DNA from: CAZIBG01 sp964536985
GTDB lineage: Bacteria; Patescibacteriota; Saccharimonadia; Saccharimonadales; AWTP1-31
DNA: 64,000 bases
Assembly (NCBI GenBank): GCA_964536985.1
Contig: CAZIBG010000001.1
Span: forward strand, 1 to 64,000
Direction of reading: 5' to 3'
The notes under the pieces are model-generated. The model was given only the letters and a program-made list of their open reading frames with translations. It had not been told where the DNA came from and did no database searches. The translations under genes and the position numbers were made by a program. Of the stretch, positions 56,710-64,000 are shown in pieces. Within the stretch, counting starts at the first letter, position 1. Each line of letters opens with the position of its first letter.

Positions 56710-58365
56710 CTACTTACCGACCCAGCTCGCCGTCTCAGCAGATATTCTATTCATGCGACTTGTATCGCCTAGCTGTTCTAGTATTTGCTGGGTCATGCGG
56801 ACAACGTACGTTCCGGCCTCGGCATCAAGTCTTCCCTGTCGCTGTCGTACTTGATCAAAGTCACCAATTGCTTGCTGTACAGTACCTAATGTTCTCAGCA
56901 CGCTACTATCTCCGAGATTCTTTCCGCTCTTTTTGGCACGGAAGGTAAGCTCCTCGATATTACGAACGATACCCTTCCATCCTGTAAATTTAATCTGGTC
57001 CTGAATGGCCTGAGCAGCTTCGCCTAATTGCTTTCTCTCTGTTAGTTTCATGGTATTAGCAAGGTCAGCAACCATCTTCTCGGCGTCTTCAGGTTCGATA
57101 GTACCATCAATTTTGCGAGTTAACTTTCGAACCATCATATCGGCGTCTTCGGTATCTAATCCAAGAGCACGTGTTGCACGATCGATCGTATCATCGTTAG
57201 CGATAGTTTGAAATTTTGACTTCAGCTGTTCTACAGCTTCAACGCCCATAGTACCTGTCTTAGATCGTATAAAGCCACCAATCTCATCCATATGACCATC
57301 ATAAATACGATTTACTAAGCCTCTCCAGTTATCACTAAATCCAGCAATTTCTTGCTTAAGTTCATTAAGTGCCCTTGCCTGTTCCTGTAGGCCTATGCCT
57401 TCAAGGTTCTTTAAACGTGGCTGAACTGTTTCAGTCCATAGCCGTTCGGCCAGCTTACTATGCTGCAATTCCTGCCAAGACACAACGACACTTCGAAGTT
57501 CGGATTTCAACTTGTAGTCAATTTCTGGGTCTCTAAGAGCATTCGACAAGGCCTCGCCAGATTCGAAGAACCCACTAATATCTAGTTTTCCGGGATCATC
57601 TTCTGTAGCTTCCACCATGTCTTCGGCAACTTCTTCAGGCACTGGTTCGATAACAACTTCCGTTGGTACAACAAGTTCGGCAACTTCTTCTGCAACTTCC
57701 TGCAGTTCTGAGCTATCCGAAATAACTTCGGCTGAAGGAATAGTTGCATCAAGGTCGACGGCAACAGTCAAATCATCATCAGTCTCAGTATCTGTCAGTT
57801 CCAACTTTCGTGAAATGACCGATGTGCCGTTCTTTGAGTTCTTATCGGTAACTATCACATTACCTGTTTCTGCATCAACTCGAATACCAAAATGCTTACC
57901 TGAAAAGGCCTTGTCGGTCCCATCACTTGCAATATCCTCAAGTCCAGGAGTTAAGTTCTTAGCCTTAGCACCCATCACTTGCTCTTTTGTCGCGTCAGCA
58001 ATTACCGCTCCACGTAGCAACCCTTCTTCGTTTCTCTGTACTTCAACTCCAGAAAAATCTCCGCTATGCATATCTTTCCCTTGAAGTTTAACCAATGCAT
58101 ATCTGTCCTCTGTTGCAGGATCGACACTACCCGGATCAAGATCTACTAAGCCCAACTGTTGGCTGTTTCCGGCTTCAACTATCAACATTAGATCACCACG
58201 GAGAGTATCCGTAAGCTCCATGCTTGTAATAAGTGGTCCAGCGGAAACATCAACGGTGTACTCACCGCCTAAGCGCTCCTTGGCTTCGTTGGTCCCGCCA
58301 ATAGACTCTACGGTTGGCACGCCAAGCTGTTGATTTCGATTTAACTCATTGTTTGATGCTGTCAT
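56710..58365 (-). CDS. FHA-domain protein with long helical C-terminus
   Basis: 551 aa. Residues about 90-190 contain an FHA-like phosphothreonine-binding core: FSGKHFGIRVD (S-x-x-H) and VIVTDKNSKNGTSVI (N-x-x-NGT). An acidic linker (EVAEEVAELVVPTEVVIEPVPEE) follows, and the C-terminal 280 residues are predicted helical/coiled-coil (QEQARALNELKQEIAGF, AEKMVADLANTMKL, QAIGDFDQVRQRQGRLD). No membrane segment or catalytic domain. FHA proteins read Ser/Thr-kinase signals, but no such kinase is in the window. Confidence 0.7.
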   Translation of the reverse strand: MTASNNELNRNQQLGVPTVESIGGTNEAKERLGGEYTVDVSAGPLITSMELTDTLRGDLMLIVEAGNSQQLGLVDLDPGSVDPATEDRYALVKLQGKDMHSGDFSGVEVQRNEEGLLRGAVIADATKEQVMGAKAKNLTPGLEDIASDGTDKAFSGKHFGIRVDAETGNVIVTDKNSKNGTSVISRKLELTDTETDDDLTVAVDLDATIPSAEVISDSSELQEVAEEVAELVVPTEVVIEPVPEEVAEDMVEATEDDPGKLDISGFFESGEALSNALRDPEIDYKLKSELRSVVVSWQELQHSKLAERLWTETVQPRLKNLEGIGLQEQARALNELKQEIAGFSDNWRGLVNRIYDGHMDEIGGFIRSKTGTMGVEAVEQLKSKFQTIANDDTIDRATRALGLDTEDADMMVRKLTRKIDGTIEPEDAEKMVADLANTMKLTERKQLGEAAQAIQDQIKFTGWKGIVRNIEELTFRAKKSGKNLGDSSVLRTLGTVQQAIGDFDQVRQRQGRLDAEAGTYVVRMTQQILEQLGDTSRMNRISAETASWVGK

Positions 58366-58412
58366 GTTTTTTTTGTTTTAATAACCTTATACATACACTA
58401 GCATGATGTATA

Positions 58413-58444
58413 CAAAAAAGCAATAGCGTTATGTGCTATTGCTT
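58413..58444 (-). terminator. intrinsic terminator of the 58469-58873 response regulator gene
   Basis: AAGCAATAGC/GCTATTGCTT (58418-58444) forms a 10-bp stem with a 7-nt loop; on the minus strand it is followed by TTTT (58414-58417). Confidence 0.8.
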
Positions 58445-58468
58445 TCTGCGTTTTGCTAAGTTGGAGTG

Positions 58469-58873
58469 TTAGCCAGCGAGGTGGTGCTTGATGCGTTCTA
58501 CGACATCAGCTATAACTACCTGGGATTTAACTAGGTAGTCGTCCGCTCCGAGTGATTTTGCTCGCTCTTTGTCGCTATCTTGGCTCAATGCTGTAAGCAT
58601 GACTACCTTAACCTTAGCGGTCTCTGGAGTGTTGCGGAGGATGTCGAGGACATCAAAGCCGCTAACTTTTGGCATCATAACGTCCAATACAATAAGGTCT
58701 GGGCGATATTCGAGCGCTCCTGCAAGTGCGTCTTCGCCGTTTGGTACTCGTTTTACATCAAAGCCTTCTGCTTGAAGTCGGGTTTGGTAAACGCTTGCGA
58801 GAGCGTCGTCATCTTCTACAAGTAGGATCTTGTATTGTTTTGTCGGGCTTGCGGTAGTTGTTGCTTCTTCCAT
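58469..58873 (-). CDS. single-domain response regulator
   Basis: 134 aa, CheY-like: acidic pair in LLVEDDDA, phospho-acceptor in LIVLDVMMPKVSG (about 67), Thr in VVMLTALSQ and Lys in YLVKSQV. The receiver resembles that of the 22239 regulator (SGFDxLDILRxTPET) but lacks the Pro/Ala tail. No kinase is adjacent; the kinase at 20869 could serve both. Confidence 0.92.
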   Translation of the reverse strand: MEEATTTASPTKQYKILLVEDDDALASVYQTRLQAEGFDVKRVPNGEDALAGALEYRPDLIVLDVMMPKVSGFDVLDILRNTPETAKVKVVMLTALSQDSDKERAKSLGADDYLVKSQVVIADVVERIKHHLAG

Positions 58874-58925
58874 ACTGCTAATGGTAGAGTATTTTGCCGT
58901 TTATGGCAACTTTGTCTAGGAGTTA

Positions 58926-60524
58926 TTACCCTGCAAGAGCTTTAATAAATCCGGTAAACATTGGATGTGGTACATTTGGTCGCGATAGGAATTCTGGATG
59001 GAACTGACTTGCTACAAAATATGGATGATCAACGCCTTCGATAATCTCTACTAGTTCGTTACTTGGTGACTTACCAACAGCTTTGATCCCCCATGTCTCA
59101 TACTGACCGACGTAAGCATTATTTGCTTCGTAGCGGTGGCGGTGGCGCTCGGTAATCTTCTGAGTACCATAAAGCTTCGCAGCCTTACTTCCCTTTTGAA
59201 GTACGCAAGGATAATCTCCTAGTCGCATTGTCCCGCCGGTGTTCTCTTTGCCAGTCTGATCGACCATCGTATGGATAACGAGGTTGCTTGATTGAGGATT
59301 AAACTCTGCAGAGTTAGCGTCGCTAATGCCTGCGTTTCGAGCCGCAGCAATAACACCAACTTGCATACCCAGACACAACCCAAGGTAAGGCATTTTTGTA
59401 GTTAGGGCATGTTGGGCGGCGATAATCTTACCCTCTACGCCTCGCGACCCGAATCCGCCTGGAACAACTATGCCATCAAGACCTTTAAGGTGCTTCTTGA
59501 TGTCTTTGTCATCCCCGAGCTTTTCTGCGTGAACCCATTTGATCGCGATACCAACGCCTTGAGCCCATGCTGCCGCTTTGAGTGCCTCAAAGACCGACAT
59601 ATAGGTGTCCTGATTGTCCATATACTTGGCGACGACTCCGACGGTGACAGTCTTCTTTGGAGTGGCAAGTATCGATTTAACCATTTTCTCCCACTCAGCT
59701 AGTTGCGGCTTTTTCGCCGGTAATTTAAGACGGTCGACGATATATTCGCCGATACCTTGATTCTCGAGTGTAAGTGGCACTTCATATACTGTTCGGGCAT
59801 TAGGCAAAATAGCTATTCCAGCTTCTGGCACACCACAAAAGGCACTCAATTTTGCTTTTGTTGATCCATTTGTTGGAACTTCACTACGTGCAACCAGTAC
59901 ATTCGGAATAATCCCTAAGCTTCTTAGATCACGTGTTGCATTCTGTGCAGGCTTGGTTTTAATTTCTTTACTTGTCGATAGATACGGAAGATATACCACA
60001 TGGACATACAAGCAGTTCTCGTATCCAACGACTGCGCCAAGTTCTCGAATAGCCTCGAAGAATGCAGGACTTTCGTAGTCGCCCACGGTACCACCAATTT
60101 CAACAATATGAACATCGAACCCACGCGCAGCAGTTACAACCGCCTGCATAATGGCATTAGTAAAGTGTGGTATCACCTGAACAGTTTGACCGAGGAATTT
60201 ACCGGCACGCTCATCGTCAATCAACCCTCTGAGGATCCTGCCACTCATAACCGAACTGGAGCGAGTAAGTTGAGTATTCAAGAATCGTTCGTAATGTCCT
60301 AAATCTAGATCTGTTTCAGCACCATCCTGAGTAACAAAACATTCTCCGTGTTCTGCTGGATTTAATGTCCCGGCGTCGACATTTAGATAGGGGTCTAGCT
60401 TCTGCATATTCACCCGAAGCCCGCGAGCTTTTAGAATATTCCCCATTGAGGCGCCGGTTATTCCCTTTCCTAAGCCAGAAATGACTCCGCCTGTAACAAA
60501 TACATACTTAACAGGTTTTCCCAA
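58926..60524 (-). CDS. pyrG: CTP synthase
   Basis: 532 aa. The synthase domain has FVTGGVISGLGKGITGASMG, DPYLNVDAGTLNPAEHGE and ETDLDLGHYERF. The glutaminase domain has the catalytic Cys in GLCLGMQ (about 384), and His and Glu in QFHPEFLSRP. It makes CTP from UTP with glutamine. The only suitable start is TTG at 60524, 6 nt after a GAGGGG Shine-Dalgarno; a nearby ATG (60529) is out of frame. Confidence 0.95.
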   Translation of the reverse strand: MGKPVKYVFVTGGVISGLGKGITGASMGNILKARGLRVNMQKLDPYLNVDAGTLNPAEHGECFVTQDGAETDLDLGHYERFLNTQLTRSSSVMSGRILRGLIDDERAGKFLGQTVQVIPHFTNAIMQAVVTAARGFDVHIVEIGGTVGDYESPAFFEAIRELGAVVGYENCLYVHVVYLPYLSTSKEIKTKPAQNATRDLRSLGIIPNVLVARSEVPTNGSTKAKLSAFCGVPEAGIAILPNARTVYEVPLTLENQGIGEYIVDRLKLPAKKPQLAEWEKMVKSILATPKKTVTVGVVAKYMDNQDTYMSVFEALKAAAWAQGVGIAIKWVHAEKLGDDKDIKKHLKGLDGIVVPGGFGSRGVEGKIIAAQHALTTKMPYLGLCLGMQVGVIAAARNAGISDANSAEFNPQSSNLVIHTMVDQTGKENTGGTMRLGDYPCVLQKGSKAAKLYGTQKITERHRHRYEANNAYVGQYETWGIKAVGKSPSNELVEIIEGVDHPYFVASQFHPEFLSRPNVPHPMFTGFIKALAG

Positions 60525-60594
60525 AACATACCCCTCATTAATACTATTGATACTATCACGAGGGGCGACTAAAACTAAAGCGGGATACTAAGAA

Positions 60595-61815
60595 CTACAA
60601 CGTTTTTAGTTTTGATACGGCAGCGTCAAGCTGGGGGTCTTTACCGGCCTTGTAATCATCTACCGTTCGTTCGACTTTCTGATCAGGTGTAATGCCTTCT
60701 TTATCGATATTCTTTCCTGCTGGGGTAAACCATCGTGCAATGGTTACCTTTAGTAAGGCGCCATCGCTTAACTGCTCTGGCTGCTGAACGCTGCCTTTTC
60801 CAAAGCTCTTCACCCCAAGCAATGTAGCGACTTTGTTATCGCGTAGCGCACCAGCGGTGATCTCACTAGCACTTGCACTACCCTCATCGACGAGCACTAC
60901 GGTTGGCACACCTAGTAATGTGGCGGTACCTCTAGATTTGTAAGTCTTGATTACCGTTCCGTCGCGACGTTCTGTTAGGATAGTCTTGTCCTGGAGCCAA
61001 AGACTCGAGACATCGACAGCAGACTCTAGATAGCCGCCAGGGTTGCCTCGCAAGTCTAAAACTACGCTCTTAACTCCTGAACTCTTAAAACCAGCTGCCG
61101 CCTTCTGTGTTAGCCCGGCGGTATCTTCCGAGAAGCGACTTATCTTTATGTAGCCGACATTCCCTTCCAGTGTTTTGCTTTCTACGCTTGGGATATTGAT
61201 GGTATCGCGAGTAATCTTGAATGTTAGCTCTTCTTCACCTCGAATAATGGTGAGCGTAACTTGCGTAGCCTTGGGGCCTCGGATCTTGTTGCGTGCCTCT
61301 TCTACACTGAGGCCTATGGCGCTTTTGCCATCAATCTTTGAAATGATGTCTTTGGGCATTAAGCCAGCTTTAGCGGCAGGCATGTTAGCAATTGGAGCCA
61401 CGATAATAACAGCGTCCTTATCTTTACCCAATTCGGCGCCAATTCCCTCGAACGAACCACTGAGCTGTTCGTTGAATTCTTTGGCCTCTTTAGCCGACAT
61501 AAACTCGGTATAAGGATCGCCACTTGCAGCGACTAGACCTTTTTTGAGTCCATCCATAAGCTTATCTACCTCTAGATTGCCGTCATACTTAGCGCGAAGT
61601 TCATCGTATACCGACTCTACGCTGGTGTAGTCTAGATTTGCCGGAAGATTCTTCTGACTATCGAATTTGGTCGTAACAGGCGAGAAATTGCCTTTACCGG
61701 CCTGCACTCCCGCAACAAAGATCAGGCCAGACAATAATACGGCTGCTGATACTTTTTGGAATGAAAGTCCCTTGTTCTGGCCATTAGAAAATAGTTCAAT
61801 ACGCTTTTTAGACAC
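60595..61815 (-). CDS. ctpA: S41-family C-terminal processing protease
   Basis: 406 aa. N-terminal membrane anchor (about 20-42), a PDZ domain (FEGIGAELGKDKDAVIIVAPI through GLSVEEARNKIRG), and the S41 protease core with VVLDLRGNPGGYLESAVDV, the nucleophile Ser in EGSASASEI (about 318) and the general-base Lys in FGKGSVQ (about 343). It trims exported proteins in the envelope. It lies after the CHAP hydrolase gene, the arrangement found beside ftsEX in many bacteria. The symbol is generic. Confidence 0.92.
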   Translation of the reverse strand: MSKKRIELFSNGQNKGLSFQKVSAAVLLSGLIFVAGVQAGKGNFSPVTTKFDSQKNLPANLDYTSVESVYDELRAKYDGNLEVDKLMDGLKKGLVAASGDPYTEFMSAKEAKEFNEQLSGSFEGIGAELGKDKDAVIIVAPIANMPAAKAGLMPKDIISKIDGKSAIGLSVEEARNKIRGPKATQVTLTIIRGEEELTFKITRDTINIPSVESKTLEGNVGYIKISRFSEDTAGLTQKAAAGFKSSGVKSVVLDLRGNPGGYLESAVDVSSLWLQDKTILTERRDGTVIKTYKSRGTATLLGVPTVVLVDEGSASASEITAGALRDNKVATLLGVKSFGKGSVQQPEQLSDGALLKVTIARWFTPAGKNIDKEGITPDQKVERTVDDYKAGKDPQLDAAVSKLKTL

Positions 61816-61861
61816 ACGCCCTCCAGGCTTTTACTTGTAGATCTATTGTACCTTATGCTTA

Positions 61862-63067
61862 TTAGAAGTGGATGAACTTCATGCCAAGACTTGTGTATTT
61901 TGATACGCTCATCTCATACATACGATATGCACCATCACCGCCAAGATTGTAATCGCTAACAACAATTGAACCGTCACTATTTACCGACTCAATGAATCTA
62001 ACGTGGCCATAAGTACCAGTAGTTATGCCAACTACTACTCCCCCGCTTGGATTGCCATTAACTTCGGCAGATGTACGATCATCCCAGTACTTGGCGTGAC
62101 CTAGGCCGGAAAGTCCAGCGGGTGTATAGCCCTTAACTTGTGCTACACGGAATGCAGCCCAGCTAGTACAGTTACGGTAGCCGTAGGCCCACTCATCATA
62201 TAAGTTTCGTGGACTGCTAGCACTTGGGTATCCCCAATCATACTCACGACATGGAGGATCGGCCGATCCGGGCCACAAACAAACGGCATTACCATACTTA
62301 TAGCCGCCGCCACCTGCCACTCCCTTTGGGATTGAGCCTCCGAGGGCCCGCATGTTCTCTTCTACTTGCTTGCGGTTTAACTCTGATACGCGTGCACTAT
62401 TATCCTTAATCTGAGCAGTCAGGGCGTTCTGCTGGTCCTGGTTGAGTGACAGAAGTCTATTCTGCTCTGATTTTTGCGAAGCGACCTGGTCTTTAGCCTT
62501 TTCCTGATCTTTCAAAAATCTTTCGACTTCTTCTTTTTGGCCACGTAACTGGAATTTGAGTTCAGTTATCTTCTCTAGTGTTGTCTTGATCTTATCTTGG
62601 ACGGAGTTACGATACTGCTGTTTATCTACGAATTCGCTTAAATCCTTGCTAGAGGCCAACATTTCGAGTGTAGATATCTTACCTTCTAGGTATGATGCTT
62701 TTATGTTCTCGCCTAAAACATTCTTTTGTCGTGCCAGCTCTGCCTCAGCCTCATTGATTTGACCCTGGATAACTTCGATCCTAGTCTGGCTTTCGGCGAT
62801 TTGTGATTCAAGGAGTGATATCTGCGCCTGAAGCTCAGCCACCGCTTCGCTAATAGAAGAAGCCTCTACTCCAAGAATATTCTTGGCTTTTTCTTGATCC
62901 TTAATTGCTTTTTCGAGCTGCTGTTTTTCTTGTATCTCTGTTTGGGTAAGTGCCCTGACTAAAGGCATGCCAATAAGAGTAGCGCCAAACACTAAACTAA
63001 ACAGAAGGAAGGCAATTCGCTTGCTGCCCGGTAACGTCTTAGTTTTTAGTGTTTTTATTTTTAGCAT
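61862..63067 (-). CDS. coiled-coil CHAP peptidoglycan hydrolase (PcsB/RipC-like)
   Basis: About 401 aa from the ATG at 63067 (63079 is the alternative; a TATGAT box ends at 63083). A signal peptide (SKRIAFLLFSLVFGATLIG) is followed by two long coiled-coil blocks (about 45-250) and a C-terminal CHAP domain with catalytic Cys in YRNCTSWAAF and His in TYGHVRFIE. Position directly after ftsX and its architecture match PcsB-type hydrolases gated by FtsEX during division. Confidence 0.9.
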   Translation of the reverse strand: MLKIKTLKTKTLPGSKRIAFLLFSLVFGATLIGMPLVRALTQTEIQEKQQLEKAIKDQEKAKNILGVEASSISEAVAELQAQISLLESQIAESQTRIEVIQGQINEAEAELARQKNVLGENIKASYLEGKISTLEMLASSKDLSEFVDKQQYRNSVQDKIKTTLEKITELKFQLRGQKEEVERFLKDQEKAKDQVASQKSEQNRLLSLNQDQQNALTAQIKDNSARVSELNRKQVEENMRALGGSIPKGVAGGGGYKYGNAVCLWPGSADPPCREYDWGYPSASSPRNLYDEWAYGYRNCTSWAAFRVAQVKGYTPAGLSGLGHAKYWDDRTSAEVNGNPSGGVVVGITTGTYGHVRFIESVNSDGSIVVSDYNLGGDGAYRMYEMSVSKYTSLGMKFIHF

Positions 63068-63124
63068 TTGTATATTCATAATATCATACCCCGCTAGTGC
63101 TTGCAATAAGTAGGTTTTATTGCT

Positions 63125-64000
63125 TTATTTGCTAGTTTTAAACTTTAAGTACCGTCGAGTTGCAATCAGTGACGACACCGCACCAATTAGCATTCCGACC
63201 CCAAGCTGAAGACCTAAAAACATCCAGAACCGGTCGGTAAAGTACTTATTTGAAAAACTAATATCAAGCAGACCCAGGCTACTTGCCTCGAATGTACTGG
63301 CCGAGATACTAAATAGACTTCGAATAATTAGCAATGACACTATTCCCGATACCACTCCATACATAACACTCTCTACAATAAAGGGACCCCTAATAAAGTT
63401 AGTACTTGCACCAAGTAGCCGCATAATTGTTAGTTCGTCACGCCGATTAAATATAGCCATTTGTATAGTGTTAAAGATAATCAGCATTGAAATAATAGCA
63501 AACGTTATGACACCCACCACACCGACCCTTCGGAAGAGACTGGTGGCGCTAGCAATCTTATCTATGGCTTTTTTCCTGTCTCCCGAATACGATGTCTTGT
63601 CGGATTGAAGTGCCTTTATGTCTTCTTTCTCAAGAAACACCTTTATTGACTCGATCTTGTTTGGATCACGCGGTTTGATCTGTAAACTTGCAGGTAATGG
63701 ATTATCTGTTTGGGTTACGGCCTGAAGTAGATCTGGATTATCGGCGTTCTGTTTTTTATATAATTCGAGGGCTTCTTCTTTAGTAACAAATCCAACTGAT
63801 TTAACGTTTTCCAGATTCTTGATTTTATCAACGAGCTGATCGCGTTGCTTAGCTGTGACCGTATCCTTAAGATATACCGAAATATCTATACGGTCGGTTA
63901 TCGACTGGACGGTGTTGGAAAAGGTTGCATTAGCAATAATAGAAAAAAGGATGATAGTGAGAGTTATGACCATAACAGCAATTGCTGCCATACCCAGCCA
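63125..64000 (-). CDS. ftsX: cell-division permease-like protein FtsX (5' end outside window)
   Basis: At least 291 codons; the frame is open to the right edge, with WLG before the first Met (AAIAVMVITLTIIL), so the true N-terminus lies outside. Four membrane segments: about 1-25, 160-185 (VGVITFAIISMLIIFNTIQM), 210-230 and 255-278. The extracytoplasmic domain after the first segment has the FtsX pattern DRIDISVYLKDTVT...VKSVGFVTKEEALE. FtsX with FtsE transmits signals to the adjacent CHAP hydrolase. Confidence 0.93.
   Translation of the reverse strand, partial: WLGMAAIAVMVITLTIILFSIIANATFSNTVQSITDRIDISVYLKDTVTAKQRDQLVDKIKNLENVKSVGFVTKEEALELYKKQNADNPDLLQAVTQTDNPLPASLQIKPRDPNKIESIKVFLEKEDIKALQSDKTSYSGDRKKAIDKIASATSLFRRVGVVGVITFAIISMLIIFNTIQMAIFNRRDELTIMRLLGASTNFIRGPFIVESVMYGVVSGIVSLLIIRSLFSISASTFEASSLGLLDISFSNKYFTDRFWMFLGLQLGVGMLIGAVSSLIATRRYLKFKTSK

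Noticed and set aside
1..64000. Recoded UGA (as in Gracilibacteria and Absconditabacteria)
   Set aside because: Conserved genes end at ordinary positions, TGA terminates frames such as the recombinase, and I saw no internal TGA in conserved domains.
1..64000. CRISPR arrays
   Set aside because: No regularly spaced repeats; the repeats present are array paralogues, IS ends and the regulator-tail duplication.

Overview
The window reads as a piece of a Candidatus Saccharibacteria (TM7) / Patescibacteria chromosome. This is an inference from gene content and style: compact genes, a reduced dcw (division/cell wall) cluster, sortases with non-canonical sorting signals, a large serine recombinase beside a replication-relaxation-type gene, and TGA used as an ordinary stop. 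No 16S rRNA is present to settle it.

Region 1 (1-17.7 kb) is an accessory array of seven sortase-anchored surface-protein genes, all transcribed leftward. Six are parallel beta-helix proteins with a CSLREA-like start and a choice-of-anchor-Q-like end; one is a beta-propeller/Ig-like protein. An eighth promoter at the left edge drives a gene outside the window. Two sortase genes, two sortase C-terminal remnants and three copies of a small acidic protein are interleaved with them. Cargo genes are a CdiA-CT-like nuclease, a DUF3800 protein and an IS30-family insertion sequence. The main observation is that every surface gene has a G-tract (8-10 G on the coding strand, one interrupted) exactly inside the spacer between a TTGCNN -35 box and a TAGAAT/TACAAT/TAGACT -10 box. 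Spacers are 17, 18 or 19 bp. This is the architecture of promoter phase variation by slipped-strand mispairing.

Region 2 (17.7-20.7 kb) is an integration module: a divergent winged-helix gene, a 55-aa ORF overlapping a large serine recombinase, and a tRNA-Glu(CTC) gene into whose antisense strand the recombinase reading frame runs.

Region 3 (20.7-34.2 kb) is mainly rightward housekeeping: histidine kinase and response regulator, RsuA-type pseudouridine synthase, Der, Pth, DprA, TopA, an alpha/beta hydrolase and a sigma-region-4/HARE-HTH regulator. It also holds a probable 350-nt structured RNA (27.9-28.26 kb, minus strand) that I could not assign to a known family.

Region 4 (34.2-34.8 kb) is an AT-rich gene-free stretch where rightward and leftward gene blocks converge; it may be a replication terminus.

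Region 5 (34.8-64 kb) is mainly leftward: mraZ-rsmH-ftsL-ftsI-ftsW-murG-ftsQ with MraZ operator boxes, then GH1 glycosidase, flavodoxin-like reductase, NYN nuclease, DUF4868-like protein, RNase H, CYTH protein, LysA, GlyRS, RecO with a degenerate two-component pair, XseAB, a UPF0104 membrane protein, a THUMP-type methyltransferase and L27 (both rightward), an FHA protein, a response regulator, CTP synthase, CtpA, a CHAP hydrolase and FtsX. Many genes have a -10 box only 6-10 nt before the start codon, suggesting leaderless transcripts, whereas the surface genes have real leaders with Shine-Dalgarno sites.
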